Assembly (NCBI RefSeq): GCF_014203555.1
Contig: NZ_JACHJH010000001.1
Span: 419,973-483,972, forward strand
Origin: Streptomyces olivoverticillatus
GTDB lineage: Bacteria; Actinomycetota; Actinomycetes; Streptomycetales; Streptomycetaceae
Length of the DNA stretch: 64,000 bases
Direction of reading: 5' to 3'
Shown here: piece by piece, positions 53,401 through 62,150 of the stretch
How the letters are laid out: every line of letters starts with the position of its first letter
How positions within the stretch are numbered: position 1 is the first letter of the stretch
Notes under the pieces: generated by a model
Seen by the model: the letters and a program-made list of their open reading frames with translations, nothing else
Database searches by the model: none
Told to the model about the DNA's origin: nothing
Position numbers and translations under genes: made by a program

Positions 53401-53905
53401 AGACGAGGTCGGCGAAGGAGCGGGTGAGCGCCGGGTGGGGGCCCGGGGAGGTGCGCAGCACGTGGGCGGCGAGCTGGAAGCGGGTGGCGTCGGCGAGCAG
53501 CCGGGCGGTGGGCTCCAGGCCGATGCGCAGCCCGTGGTCCTTCAACAGCTGGCCCGCGAACGCGTGGTAGGTGGAGATCCGCGGCTCGCCGGGCGCCTCC
53601 TCGTCGAAGGTCTCCTGGGTGATGCCGGCTTCGGAGAGGGCCTTGCGGACGCGCTCCGACAGTTCACCGGCGGCCTTGTTCGTAAACGTCAGGCCGAGGA
53701 CCCGGTCGGGCGCCACCTGTCCGGTGCCCACCAGCCAGACAACGCGCGCGGCCATCACCGTCGTCTTGCCGGAACCGGCTCCGGCCACGATGACCTGCGG
53801 GGCGGGCGGCGCGGTGATGCACGCCATCTGCTCGGCGGTGAAGGGGATGCCGAGGAGCTCCTTGAGCTGCTCGGGGTCGGTCAGGCGGGGGGTCACGGCA
53901 TCCAC
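50471..53905 (-). CDS. adnB: AdnB-like helicase-nuclease subunit
   Basis: Second subunit of the mycobacterial-type AdnAB DNA end-resection motor, which serves homologous recombination. The product is about 1144 aa. It has a UvrD-like motor with GAGSGKTTVMAA, LLDEYQDTSVAQ, GDPCQAIYGWRGA and AHKSKGLEWDVV, and a C-terminal RecB-type nuclease with RGRIDAVYRTD and YEIVDWKTSRSHD. Between them lies a run of EEEPFP repeats encoded by an 18-bp tandem repeat. Start options are GTG 53905 (used), GTG 53896 and TTG 53965. It follows adnA after about 50 bp. Confidence 0.9.
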   Translation of the reverse strand: MDAVTPRLTDPEQLKELLGIPFTAEQMACITAPPAPQVIVAGAGSGKTTVMAARVVWLVGTGQVAPDRVLGLTFTNKAAGELSERVRKALSEAGITQETFDEEAPGEPRISTYHAFAGQLLKDHGLRIGLEPTARLLADATRFQLAAHVLRTSPGPHPALTRSFADLVSDLLALDAELAEHLVAPGQLRAHDTGLLAALDGVKLTNPDLRKAPETARARLELLGLVAAYRKEKRDRDLLDFSDQIALSAELARTRPEVGRILREQFHVVLLDEYQDTSVAQRLLLSGLFGDRTGHAVTAVGDPCQAIYGWRGASVANLDDFPRHFPHADGSPARRHSLSENRRSGGRLLDLANRLAAPLRARHEGVEALRPAPGAERDGIVRCALLPTQAEELDWLADSLAHLVRTGTRPGEIAVLCRTAADFARIQGALVERDLPVEVVGLSGLLHLPEIADLVAVCEVLQDPTANAALVRLLIGPRWRIGPRDLALLGRRARTLVPYGSAGEDPERRLAEAVEGVDPAEVISMADALDTFLTDTAPDDGLPFSAEARVRFARLAAELRDLRRSLADPLMDVLHRVLGTTGLEVELAASPHALAARRRETLSQFLDIAAGFAALDGQATLSAFLGFLRTAAQYEKGLDSSLPGGEDTVKILTAHKSKGLEWDVVAVPGLVAKTFPSEQSRDSWTAQPKVLPHALRGDADTLPDVAAWNAKGMAAFKEAMKEHQRTEELRLGYVTFTRPRSLLLGSGHWWGPSQKRPRGPSGFLDALREHCEAGHGEIEVWSDAPEEGTENPALEEAATDRSWPLPLDPASLTRRRAVADAVLARLDGRRDAPEEQVPLPEEEDLFPEEEPFPEEEPFPEEEPFAEEEPEEDLPDWDSLPATRPAQRPSPPAAHPHPAPLTPEESRLAASWDRDLDALAGELRRARATVRDVPVPEALSASQLVRLAADPDAFARELARPMPRRPQPAARRGTRFHAWVESRFEALPLPLLGPDELPGGEEDEPEIADERDLAALKEAFERTPYAHRTPYRVEVPFQLTLAGRVIRGRIDAVYRTDAPQGDGRNNGRDNEPGPAYEIVDWKTSRSHDADPLQLAVYRLAWAERHGLPLSAVSAAFVYVRDGETVRPSGLPDRAGLERVLLGEEG
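51318..51371. repeat. 18-bp tandem repeat inside adnB
   Basis: Three perfect copies of an 18-base unit (GGCTCCTCTTCGGGGAAG) at 51318-51335, 51336-51353 and 51354-51371, with degenerate copies on both sides. In frame, each unit adds six residues (FPEEEP) to an acidic linker between motor and nuclease. Confidence 0.9.
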
Positions 53906-53954
53906 GCTAACGGGGGCCTCTGACAGCCGGTGGTCCGTCCGGCCCGGGGCCTGG

Positions 53955-56900
53955 TCACTCCACAATCTGACGGCCTTCCGGGCGGGCCGTGCACGCGGCG
54001 CGGAACGAGCAGTGGGTGCAGTGCGTTCCGGGGCGCGGCGCGAAGCGCTCTTCCAGGACCCGGCCCGCTGCCGTGGCCAGCAGCTCGCCGACCCACTCGC
54101 CCTCTCCCAGGGGCTGCTGCGGCTGCACCTTGGGCAGGGCGTCGCCGCCCTCCTTCTTGGCCGCCGCCTGCCGCAGCTGTACGAGCTCGGCGCCGCCGGG
54201 CACCGGGCGCACGCCCCCGAAGAGGCCGTCCACGGCGCCCTCTTCGACGGCGAGCTGGTAGACGGCCAGCTGGGGGTGGTGCTCCACGTCGTTGCCGGAG
54301 ACGGTGCCCTTGCCGGTCTTGAAGTCCACGACGTAGGCGCGGCCCTGCTCGTCGCGCTCCACGCGGTCCATGGAGCCGCGTACGCGCACCTGGTAGTCGG
54401 CCGCCTTCAGGGTGACGTCGAAGGGGTGCTCGGTGGCCACGGGGGTGCGGCCGCCGCGGTCCATCACGTGCCAGCGCAGGAAGCGTTCGAGTGCGGCGCG
54501 GGCGTTCTCCTTCTCCTGCAGCGACTTCCAGGGGGCGTCGAAGGCCAGCGCGTCCCAGACCGAGTCGAGGCGCTCCATCAGGACGGCGAGGTCGGCCGGG
54601 GTGCGGCCGGAGGCCACTTCGTCGGCGAGGACGTGCACGACGTTGCCGAAGCCCTGGGCGGCGCTGGCGGGTGCGTCCGCCTTGACCTCGCGTCCCAGGA
54701 ACCACTGCAGCGAGCAGGTGTCCACGAGCTGGCCGAGGGCCGAGCCGGACAGGGCGAGGGGGCGTGCGGGGTCGCGCAGGGGCGCCTCGCTGTGCGTGGG
54801 TTCGGCCAGGCCCCACCAGCGGTAGGGGTGCGCGGAGGGTACGAGCGGCTGGCCCTCGTCGTCGCGCAGCGCGGCGAGGCGGGCGAGGCGCTCGGCGGCG
54901 GCGGCGCGCAGTTCCTTCGAGGCGGCGGGGTCGACGGTGGTGGCGCGCAGTTCGGCGACGAGCGCGGAGACGGCGAGGGGGCGGGTGGGCCGCTGCGTTA
55001 TGCCGGTCGGCTCGACGCCGAGTTCGGACAGGAAGCGGGAGGGCTGGTCGCCGTCTTCTGCCGCTGCCTTGACGGCGGTGACGACCAGGCGTGCGCGGGC
55101 GCGCGTGGCCGCCACGTAGAACAGGCGGCGTTCCTCGGCGAGGAGGGCGCCGGGGCTGAGGGGTTCGGCGATCCCGTCGCGGCCGATGCGGTCGGCTTCC
55201 AGGAGGGAGCCGCGGCGGCGCAGGTCGGGCCAGAGGCCCTCCTGGACGCCCGCGACGACCACGAGGTGCCACTCCAGGCCCTTGGAGCGGTGGGCGGTCA
55301 TCAGCCGTACGGCGTCGGGGCGCACGGCGCGGCGGGTGAGGGTGTCGGCGGCGATGTCCTGGGCGTCCAGCTCGTCCAAGAAGTTGAGGGCGCCGCGGCC
55401 GCCGGTGCGTTCTTCCGCGCGGGCGGCGGTTTCGAAGAGGGCGCACACGGCGTCCAGGTCGCGGTCGGCGTTGCGGCCCGCGGCGCCGCCGCGGTGCGCT
55501 GCCCGCTGGAGGCGGGCGGGCCAGGGGGTGCCGTCCCAGAGCGCCCAGAGGGCGTCTTCGGCGGTGCCGCCGGTGGCGAGGAGTTCGCGGGCGGTGCGCA
55601 GGAGTCTGCCCAGGTTCTGGGCGTTGCGTGCGTACGCCGGGTCGTGTGCGACCAGGCGCTCGGGCTCGGCGAGGGCTTCGGCGACGAGTTCGTCCGAGGG
55701 CCTCGGCACGGGGTGGCCTGCGGCCCGCTCTTCGTCTCTGAGGGCGCGGCCCAGTTTGCGGAGGTCTGCGGCGTCCATGCCGCCGAGGGGGGAGGTGAGG
55801 AGGGCGAGCGCCGTCTCGGGGGCGAGCCAGGACCGCGCGGGGGCAACGCCCACCCGCCCACCCGTGACGGTCTCCGGATCAGGCGTCGCAGGGCCCACGG
55901 GGCCGCCGTCCGGCGCGGTGGCTTCGGCGGGCTCGACCTCGGCCGAGCCGGCCGCGACGCCGTCCGCGGTCGGCTCCGCGTCGGCGCCTTCCGGACGCGC
56001 GGGTGCCCACCGTTCGTCCTCGGCCGCCTCCGCCGAGCCGACCGCACCCCCGTCCACTACCGGCACCCCCGCCCCCGCCGCCGACTCCGCTACCGCCCTG
56101 AGAGCCGTCAGCAGTGGAGCCACCGCCGGTTCGTGGCGGAGGGGGAGGTCGTCGCCGTCCACGTCCACCGGGACGCCTGCCGAGGTCAGGGCGCGGCGCA
56201 GGACCGGTATCGAGCGGGAGCCCGCTCGGACCAGGACCGCCATGTCGTGCCAGGGGACGCCGTCTTCCAGGTGGGCGCGGCGGAGGACGTCGGCGATGTT
56301 GTCGACCTCGCCTCCCGCCGTCGGGTAGGTGTACGCCTCCACCCGGCCGCCCTCGTGGACGGCCGCGAGGTCGCGGTGGGCGCGGACCGCCTCCGCCGGG
56401 AGGCGGGTGAGGGGCATGCGCCGGGTGAGCAGCCGGGTCGCGGCGAGCAGGTCCGCGCCGGAGCGCCGCGAGGTGGTCAGCACCTCGACGGGCGCAGGCG
56501 AGCCGTCGAGGTGCGGGAAGGCGTGCGGGAAGTCGAGGATGCCGCCCACGTCGGCGCCCCGGAAGGCGTAGATCGACTGGTCCGGGTCGCCGAAGGCGAC
56601 CAGCGTCCGGCCGCCCCCGGCCAGCGCGCGCAGCAGCCGCACCTGGGCCGCGTCCGTGTCCTGGTACTCGTCGACGAACACCGCGTCGTAGGCCTGCCCC
56701 AGCTCCGCCGCGTGCTCCGGGCGCTCGGCGAGCAGTACGGCGCGGTGCACGAGCTCCGCGTAGTCGAGCACTCCGCGCATGTCGAGCACGTCCAGGTACT
56801 CGGCGAGGAAGGCGGCGGCCGCCCCCCAGTCGGGCCGCCCGGTGCGGGCAGCGAAGGCGCCGAGCTCCCGCGGGCCGAGGCCCAGCTCGCGGCTGCGCGC

Positions 56901-57449
56901 GAGGACGGCCCGCACCTCGTCGGCGAAGCCGCGCGTGGTCAGGCAGGCGCGCAGCTCGTCGGGCCACTGCACGCTGCCGAGCTCGACCTCGCCCGCGAGC
57001 AGCTCGCGCACCATGACGTCCTGCTCCGGGCCGGACAGCAGCCGGGCGGGCTCGGCGAAGAGCCCGGCGTCCTGGTGGGCGCGCACCAGCGCGTAGCAGT
57101 ACGAGTGGAAGGTCGTCGCCTGCGGCCCGTACGCCCCGCCGAGCCGGGCCGCGATCCGGTCGCGGAGCTCGACCGCGGCCTTGCGGCTGAACGTCAGCAC
57201 GAGGATGCGCTCCGGGTCGGCGCCGCGCCGCACCCGCTCGGCGACGGCCTCGACGAGCGTGGTCGTCTTGCCCGTGCCCGGACCCGCGAGCACCAGCAGC
57301 GGCCCCTGCGCGTGGTCAACCACGGCACGCTGGCGTGCGTCCAGCTCAGGAGGGGCCACGGGGCCCGGACGGGAGCGTACGAGGCGGTACGTACCCGAAG
57401 CGGGCTGCCGCGTGGCACGCGGAGAGCCGGAGGAGGGGGAGGAACTCAC
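53955..57449 (-). CDS. adnA: AdnA-like helicase-nuclease subunit
   Basis: First subunit of AdnAB. The product is 1164 aa. The motor has AGPGTGKTTTLVEA, VDEYQDTDAAQ, GDPDQSIYAFRGAD and TAHRSKGLEWHL. An Ala/Pro/Glu-rich insert (about 455-535) interrupts the helicase. The nuclease carries RGSMDRVERD and VVDFKTGKG. Four cysteines (one in LVDTCSLQWF, then C1144, C1147, C1153) form the iron-sulfur staple of AddB/RecB-type nucleases. The GTG start lies 223 bp from the next gene upstream. adnB follows, overlapping or 50 bp downstream depending on its start. Confidence 0.9.
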   Translation of the reverse strand: MSSSPSSGSPRATRQPASGTYRLVRSRPGPVAPPELDARQRAVVDHAQGPLLVLAGPGTGKTTTLVEAVAERVRRGADPERILVLTFSRKAAVELRDRIAARLGGAYGPQATTFHSYCYALVRAHQDAGLFAEPARLLSGPEQDVMVRELLAGEVELGSVQWPDELRACLTTRGFADEVRAVLARSRELGLGPRELGAFAARTGRPDWGAAAAFLAEYLDVLDMRGVLDYAELVHRAVLLAERPEHAAELGQAYDAVFVDEYQDTDAAQVRLLRALAGGGRTLVAFGDPDQSIYAFRGADVGGILDFPHAFPHLDGSPAPVEVLTTSRRSGADLLAATRLLTRRMPLTRLPAEAVRAHRDLAAVHEGGRVEAYTYPTAGGEVDNIADVLRRAHLEDGVPWHDMAVLVRAGSRSIPVLRRALTSAGVPVDVDGDDLPLRHEPAVAPLLTALRAVAESAAGAGVPVVDGGAVGSAEAAEDERWAPARPEGADAEPTADGVAAGSAEVEPAEATAPDGGPVGPATPDPETVTGGRVGVAPARSWLAPETALALLTSPLGGMDAADLRKLGRALRDEERAAGHPVPRPSDELVAEALAEPERLVAHDPAYARNAQNLGRLLRTARELLATGGTAEDALWALWDGTPWPARLQRAAHRGGAAGRNADRDLDAVCALFETAARAEERTGGRGALNFLDELDAQDIAADTLTRRAVRPDAVRLMTAHRSKGLEWHLVVVAGVQEGLWPDLRRRGSLLEADRIGRDGIAEPLSPGALLAEERRLFYVAATRARARLVVTAVKAAAEDGDQPSRFLSELGVEPTGITQRPTRPLAVSALVAELRATTVDPAASKELRAAAAERLARLAALRDDEGQPLVPSAHPYRWWGLAEPTHSEAPLRDPARPLALSGSALGQLVDTCSLQWFLGREVKADAPASAAQGFGNVVHVLADEVASGRTPADLAVLMERLDSVWDALAFDAPWKSLQEKENARAALERFLRWHVMDRGGRTPVATEHPFDVTLKAADYQVRVRGSMDRVERDEQGRAYVVDFKTGKGTVSGNDVEHHPQLAVYQLAVEEGAVDGLFGGVRPVPGGAELVQLRQAAAKKEGGDALPKVQPQQPLGEGEWVGELLATAAGRVLEERFAPRPGTHCTHCSFRAACTARPEGRQIVE

Positions 57450-57671
57450 GTGGGTTGCCGGTCCTGGTGGAGGTGCGGTTTCGTGGTGCGGCCGTCCGTG
57501 CCGGGCGGCGGGCCGGTGCGCAGGGCGGTCCCCGACGCTACGCCAGTAGGCCGGTGGGGCGCAGGGAGTCGCATGAGTGGCCGTCCCCCCGTGACGGCCT
57601 CATCCGTTCGGCCGAGCCCTTGGGGCGACAGGGCGGCCGTCGGCTCGCCCGCCCCGGGGACCCGCCGGGTC

Positions 57672-58034
57672 TCAGGTGTGCGGAGTCACATCCTCCGCCC
57701 CCGTACCGTCCCAGCGCGCCCCCCGCATCGCGAGCCGCGGCAGATGCCCTTCGGACGAACTGCCGGCCTCCCGCAGCGGGGTGCCCTCCTCGCGGTAGCG
57801 GGCCAGGGCGCGCAGCTCGTGGCCGGGCAGCAGCACTCCGTCGGCGCGCACCACGCGCCACCAGGGCACCGCGCCGCCGTAGAGCGCCATGACGCGGCCC
57901 ACCTGCCGGGGGCCGCCCTCGCCCAGCCATTCGGCGACGTCCCCGTACGTCATCACCCTCCCCGGAGGGATCAGCTCGGCGACGGCCAGCACCCGTTCCG
58001 CGTAATCGGGCAGCCGATCAGGAAGCTCGCTCAT
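57672..58034 (-). CDS. Alkyltransferase-like (ATL) DNA repair protein
   Basis: The product is 120 aa. It is the MGMT DNA-binding domain only. Where the alkyl-accepting PCHR motif would be, it reads PWWR, the mark of ATL proteins, which bind O6-alkylguanine, flip it and hand it to nucleotide excision repair. Other signatures are PPGRVMTYGDVAEWLG, RQVGRVMALYGGAVPWWRVV and the LLPGHE loop. ATG 58034 is chosen; ATG 58043 would add three residues. A 30-residue C-terminal tail is poorly conserved. Confidence 0.93.
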   Translation of the reverse strand: MSELPDRLPDYAERVLAVAELIPPGRVMTYGDVAEWLGEGGPRQVGRVMALYGGAVPWWRVVRADGVLLPGHELRALARYREEGTPLREAGSSSEGHLPRLAMRGARWDGTGAEDVTPHT

Positions 58035-58221
58035 CCGGTCCATACTGCCGCACCCCACCGACAGCGCCCCCGGTGCTGCCCGGAGAGCCCCATTCCGAGT
58101 GATCACGCAGAGTGCGTCTTCGCAGCACAGGGCGTACGATCCGCAAGTCCGCGCCCCCGAAATGCACCCTGATAACCCCTTGCCCGGCCGGGCCATGCCA
58201 CCATCTTCCGGGCGGTGACTG

Positions 58222-60942
58222 GTGATACGAGACCGAGAAGAGACCGACAAGCAGCAGGGCGCGCAGCCTCCGGAGGGGGAGCGCGCTCCCGAGGTGCTGC
58301 CCGACCACGGTGACTCCGGGACCCCCGGCGAGGGGAAGGCGGCGGGAGAGTCCCCCGGCCGGGGCGCGTACAAGTGCGAAGGCGGCGAAGTCCACATCGA
58401 CAAGGTCTCCGGCGACGAGCCCCTGCTCCCCGCCCGCGTCCACCGCCCCGCCGACCTGGTGCGCCTGTTCCTCGGCATCGTCGGCATCGCCCTCGTCCTC
58501 GCCCTCGCGGCCTTCGCCCACGGCACGACGCAGGGCCTGGAGAAGGACATCGGCGAGAGCACCGGCCGCGCCCCCCAGCTGCTGGCGAACTTCGCGGGCC
58601 TCGCAGCCAACATCGCGATCTTCATCGTCCCGGTCGCCTTCGCCATCGAGCGGCTCGTCAAACGCGACGGGCTGCGCATCGCCGACGGCGTACTGGCCGC
58701 CGTGCTCGCGCACGGCGTCTCGCTCGCCACCGACCTGTGGGTCGCCGACACGGCCCCCGCCTCGATCCGCGACGCCCTCACCCAGACCTCCCCGAGCGGC
58801 GGCGTCACCGATCCGGTGCACGGCTATCTGGCGCCTGTCATCGCCTATATGACGGCCGTCGGCATGTCGCGCCGCCCCCGCTGGCGGGTGGCGATGTGGG
58901 CGGTGCTGCTGCTCGACGCGTTCGCCGTGCTGGTCAACGGCTACACCACGCCGTTCTCCATCGCCACCACCGTGCTGATCGGCTGGACGGTCGCCTACGG
59001 CACGCTCTACGCCGTCGGCTCGCCGAACGTGCGCCCCACCGGACAGCACCTGCTGGCCGGGCTGCGCCGGGTCGGCTTCAAGCCCGTCACGGCCCTGCGC
59101 ACCGAGGACGGCGGCATCACCGAGCCGCACCAGGAGCCGGGCCGCCGCTACATCGTCACCCTGGAGGACGGGCCGCCCCTGGACGTCACGGTCGTCGACC
59201 GCGAGCACCAGGCCCAGGGCTTCTTCTACCGGCTCTGGCAACGCCTCGCCCTGCGCGGCATCACCCAGCGCCGCAGCCTCCAGTCCCTGCGCCAGGCGCT
59301 CGAACAGGAGGCGCTGCTGGCGTACGCGGCCATCGCCGCGGGCGCCAACGCGCCCAAGCTCATCGCCACCTCCGAGCTCGGCCCGGACGCCGTCATGCTC
59401 GTCTACGAGCACATCGGCGGCCGCACCCTGGATGCCACCGCCACCGAGGAGATCACCGACGAGCTGCTGACCGGCGCGTGGAGCCAGGTGCACGCCCTGC
59501 AGTCGCGCCGCATCGCCCACCGCCGGCTCGACGGGGACGCCCTGTTGGTGGATCGTTCCGGCAATGTGGTCCTGACCGACCTGCGCGGCGGTGAGATCGC
59601 AGCCGGAGACCTGGTGCTGCGCATGGACGTGGCCCAGCTCCTGGTCACCCTCGGGCTGCGGGTCGGCGCCGAACGGGCCGTGGCCACCGGCGTCGCCATC
59701 CTCGGCCCCGACGCCATCGCCGACAGCCTGCCGCTGCTGCAGCCCCTGGCCCTGACCCGGACCAGCCGTGCGACCCTGCGCCAGCTCGCCCGCGAGCGCG
59801 CCCAGCGCGAGCGCGAGAAGGTCCTGGAGGCGGCCCGTCTGGCCAAGGAGGCCAAGGCCGAGGTCAGCGACCGCAAGTCGCTCAAGGCCGAGCGGCAGGC
59901 CGAGAAGAAGGCCATGGGCGAGGCCATGGAGGAGGCCCGCGAAGAGGACCTCCTCGCCCAGATCCGCCGCCAGGTGCTGCTGATCCGCCCGCAGGCGCCG
60001 ATAGAGCCGGTCCGTCTGGAGCGCATCAAGCCGCGCACCCTGATCAGCTTCGTGGCGGGCGCGTTCGCCGCGTACTTCCTGCTCTCCCAGCTCGCGCACA
60101 TCAAGTTCGGCGATCTCGTCGACAAGGCCAACTGGGCGTGGGTGGCCGTGGCCGTCGCCTTCCAGGCACTGTCCTACGTCGCCGCCGCGATGAGCCTGCT
60201 GGGCTTCGTGCCGGAGAAGATGACCTTCGGCCGCACCGTACTGGCGCAGGTGGCGGGGTCGTTCGTCAAGCTCGTCGCCCCGGCGGCGGTCGGCGGCGTG
60301 GCCCTCAACACCCGCTTCCTGCAGCGCTCCGGCGTCCGGCCCGGCCTCGCCGTGGCGAGCGTGGGCGCCTCCCAGCTCTTCGGGCTGGCCTGCCACATCA
60401 TGCTCCTGCTGTCCTTCGGCTATGTGACGGGAACCGAGCGCAGCTCCTCCCTGGGCCCCTCGCGGACCGTGATCGGCGGCCTGCTGACGGCGGCGGTCCT
60501 GGTGCTGGTCGTGGCCGCCATCCCGGTCCTGCGCAAGTTCGTCTCGACCCGCGTCCGCTCGCTGTTCGCCGGGGTGGTGCCGCGCATGCTGGACGTGCTG
60601 CAGCGCCCGCAGAAGCTGGTCGTGGGCATCGGCGGCATGCTGCTGCTGACGGCGGCCAACGTGATGTGCCTCGACGCCTCGATCCGCGCCTTCGGCGGCG
60701 ATCTGAGCTACGCGAGCATCGCCGTCGTCTTCCTGACCGCCAACGCCCTGGGTTCGGCGGCGCCGACGCCGGGCGGCGTGGGCGCGGTCGAGTTCGCCAT
60801 GACCGGTGCCCTGACCTTCGCGGGCCTGCCGGCCGAACAGGCGGCCCCGGCCGTCCTGCTCTTCCGCCTGATGACCCTGTGGCTCCCGGTGCTGCCGGGC
60901 TGGATCTCCTTCACCCATCTGACCCGCAAGGGAGCGATCTGA
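58222..60942 (+). CDS. Membrane-pseudokinase-LPG-synthase-like (YbhN/flippase) fusion protein
   Basis: The product is 906 aa. Three parts are visible: four to six N-terminal membrane helices (about 80-270), a cytoplasmic kinase-like region (about 285-520), and, after a charged coiled-coil (about 525-590), a C-terminal LPG-synthase/YbhN-type membrane domain (about 610-900, with APAAVGGVALNTRFL and APTPGGVGAVE). The kinase catalytic loop is H433-R-R-L-D-G-D-A440, lacking the Asp and Asn of HGDLHPGN, and the DFG equivalent is D453-L-R, so it is probably a nucleotide-binding pseudokinase. A role in lipid handling or cell-wall precursor movement is a guess. Confidence 0.85.
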   Translation: MIRDREETDKQQGAQPPEGERAPEVLPDHGDSGTPGEGKAAGESPGRGAYKCEGGEVHIDKVSGDEPLLPARVHRPADLVRLFLGIVGIALVLALAAFAHGTTQGLEKDIGESTGRAPQLLANFAGLAANIAIFIVPVAFAIERLVKRDGLRIADGVLAAVLAHGVSLATDLWVADTAPASIRDALTQTSPSGGVTDPVHGYLAPVIAYMTAVGMSRRPRWRVAMWAVLLLDAFAVLVNGYTTPFSIATTVLIGWTVAYGTLYAVGSPNVRPTGQHLLAGLRRVGFKPVTALRTEDGGITEPHQEPGRRYIVTLEDGPPLDVTVVDREHQAQGFFYRLWQRLALRGITQRRSLQSLRQALEQEALLAYAAIAAGANAPKLIATSELGPDAVMLVYEHIGGRTLDATATEEITDELLTGAWSQVHALQSRRIAHRRLDGDALLVDRSGNVVLTDLRGGEIAAGDLVLRMDVAQLLVTLGLRVGAERAVATGVAILGPDAIADSLPLLQPLALTRTSRATLRQLARERAQREREKVLEAARLAKEAKAEVSDRKSLKAERQAEKKAMGEAMEEAREEDLLAQIRRQVLLIRPQAPIEPVRLERIKPRTLISFVAGAFAAYFLLSQLAHIKFGDLVDKANWAWVAVAVAFQALSYVAAAMSLLGFVPEKMTFGRTVLAQVAGSFVKLVAPAAVGGVALNTRFLQRSGVRPGLAVASVGASQLFGLACHIMLLLSFGYVTGTERSSSLGPSRTVIGGLLTAAVLVLVVAAIPVLRKFVSTRVRSLFAGVVPRMLDVLQRPQKLVVGIGGMLLLTAANVMCLDASIRAFGGDLSYASIAVVFLTANALGSAAPTPGGVGAVEFAMTGALTFAGLPAEQAAPAVLLFRLMTLWLPVLPGWISFTHLTRKGAI

Positions 60943-60974
60943 CCGCACCTGCGAGGCACCGGCACTGATCCGCC

Positions 60975-61002
60975 TTGCATCTGCGTCCCACATGGCCATA
61001 CG
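60975..61002 (+). promoter_or_regulatory. Promoter of the molybdate operon, probably leaderless
   Basis: TTGCAT (60975-60980), 16 bp, CATACG (60997-61002). The ATG at 61012 is nine bases beyond, with no ribosome binding site, so the transcript likely starts at or next to the start codon. Confidence 0.5.
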
Positions 61003-61011
61003 GTGCCGCGC

Positions 61012-61404
61012 ATGCGGTCGTACACCATCGGGCAGGCGGCCCGTCTGCTGAGCGTCAGCCCGGACACGGTCCGCCGCTGGGCCGACGCCGGACGGATCCC
61101 CACACACCGGGACGAGACGGGCAAGCGCCTCATCGACGGCCCCGACCTCGCCGCGTTCTCCACCGCCCTTGCGGGCGATGCGGACGAGACCGCGTACACC
61201 ACCGCCCGCAACGCCTTCCCCGGCATCGTCACCGCCGTCAAGCTCGGCGACGTGGCCGCCCAGGTGGAGATCCAGGCCGGGCCCCACCGCCTGGTCTCGC
61301 TGCTCACCCGCGAGGCCGTCGAAGAGCTGGGCCTCGCCGTGGGGATGGAAGCGGTGGCCCGGGTGAAGGCCACCAACGTGCACATCGACCGCGTCCAGGA
61401 GTAG
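61012..61404 (+). CDS. Helix-turn-helix / TOBE molybdate-responsive regulator
   Basis: The product is 130 aa. An N-terminal MerR/excisionase-type helix-turn-helix (YTIGQAARLLSVSPDTVRRWADAGRIP, in pieces about 4-30) is fused to a molybdopterin-binding TOBE domain (about 65-128, NAFPGIVTAVKLGDVAAQVEI). It senses molybdate or tungstate and likely represses the modA and modBC genes behind it. The ATG at 61012 matches a leaderless transcript; a GTG at 61003 is in frame. modA begins two bases after its stop. Confidence 0.9.
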   Translation: MRSYTIGQAARLLSVSPDTVRRWADAGRIPTHRDETGKRLIDGPDLAAFSTALAGDADETAYTTARNAFPGIVTAVKLGDVAAQVEIQAGPHRLVSLLTREAVEELGLAVGMEAVARVKATNVHIDRVQE

Positions 61405-61406
61405 CC

Positions 61407-62150
61407 ATGCGCGTACGCCGTCCCCTCGTCCTGGCCGCAGTGCTGCTGATACCGCTGGCCACCGCCTGCGGCAAGGACGAAAAGACGAAGCCCACCACCG
61501 TCACGGTCCTGGCGGCCGCCTCCCTGACGGACGTCTTCAAGCAGGCCAAGACGGTCTACGAGAAGGAACACCCGGACACCAGGCTCACGTTCTCCTTCGC
61601 GGGCTCGCAGGAGCTGGCCTCCCAGGTCCGCCAGGGCGCACCGGCGGACGCACTGGTGACGGCCGACACCAAGACGATGGACGACCTCGCCTCCCGGACC
61701 GGCAAGCCGGCCGTCATCGCGAAGAACCGCCTGACGATCGTGACGGCCCCCGGCAACCCCAAGCACGTCCAGAACCTCTCGGATCTGTCCAAGAGCGACC
61801 TCAAGGTCGTCCTGGCCGCCCCCGAGGTCCCGGCGGGCCGCTACAGCAAGAAGGTGCTCGACGGGCAGCACGTCACCGTCAAGCCGGCCTCCCAGGAGCC
61901 CAGCGTCCGGGCGGTCCTGAGCAAGGTGGCGCTCGGCGAGGCCGACGCCGGCATCGTCTACATCACGGACGCCGCGACGGCCAAGGTCGGCACGGTCACC
62001 GTCCCGGACGCCCAGAACGCGGTGGCCTCGTACCCGGCAGCCACCCTGAAGGACGCCAAGCACGCCAAGGAGACGGCCGACTTCGTCACCTGGCTGAGCT
62101 CGCCCGAAGCCCGCAAGCTGCTGGTGTCGGCGGGCTTCCAGCAGCCGTGA
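61407..62150 (+). CDS. modA: Molybdate ABC transporter, substrate-binding lipoprotein
   Basis: Captures molybdate outside the cell. The product is 247 aa. It has a lipoprotein signal peptide with lipobox LATAC (Cys at about residue 21). ModA family segments are VLAAASLTDVFKQ, FSFAGSQELASQVRQGAPADALVTAD and a C-terminal FVTWLSSPEARKLL. The operon order is regulator-modA-modBC. Its TGA overlaps the modBC GTG. Confidence 0.95.
   Translation: MRVRRPLVLAAVLLIPLATACGKDEKTKPTTVTVLAAASLTDVFKQAKTVYEKEHPDTRLTFSFAGSQELASQVRQGAPADALVTADTKTMDDLASRTGKPAVIAKNRLTIVTAPGNPKHVQNLSDLSKSDLKVVLAAPEVPAGRYSKKVLDGQHVTVKPASQEPSVRAVLSKVALGEADAGIVYITDAATAKVGTVTVPDAQNAVASYPAATLKDAKHAKETADFVTWLSSPEARKLLVSAGFQQP

Noticed and set aside
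53906..53965. TTG start at 53965 for AdnB
   Set aside because: It has a fair GGAAGG eight bases upstream but uses a rare start codon, overlaps adnA and adds residues unlike the family. GTG 53905 or 53896 matches the family N-terminus better.
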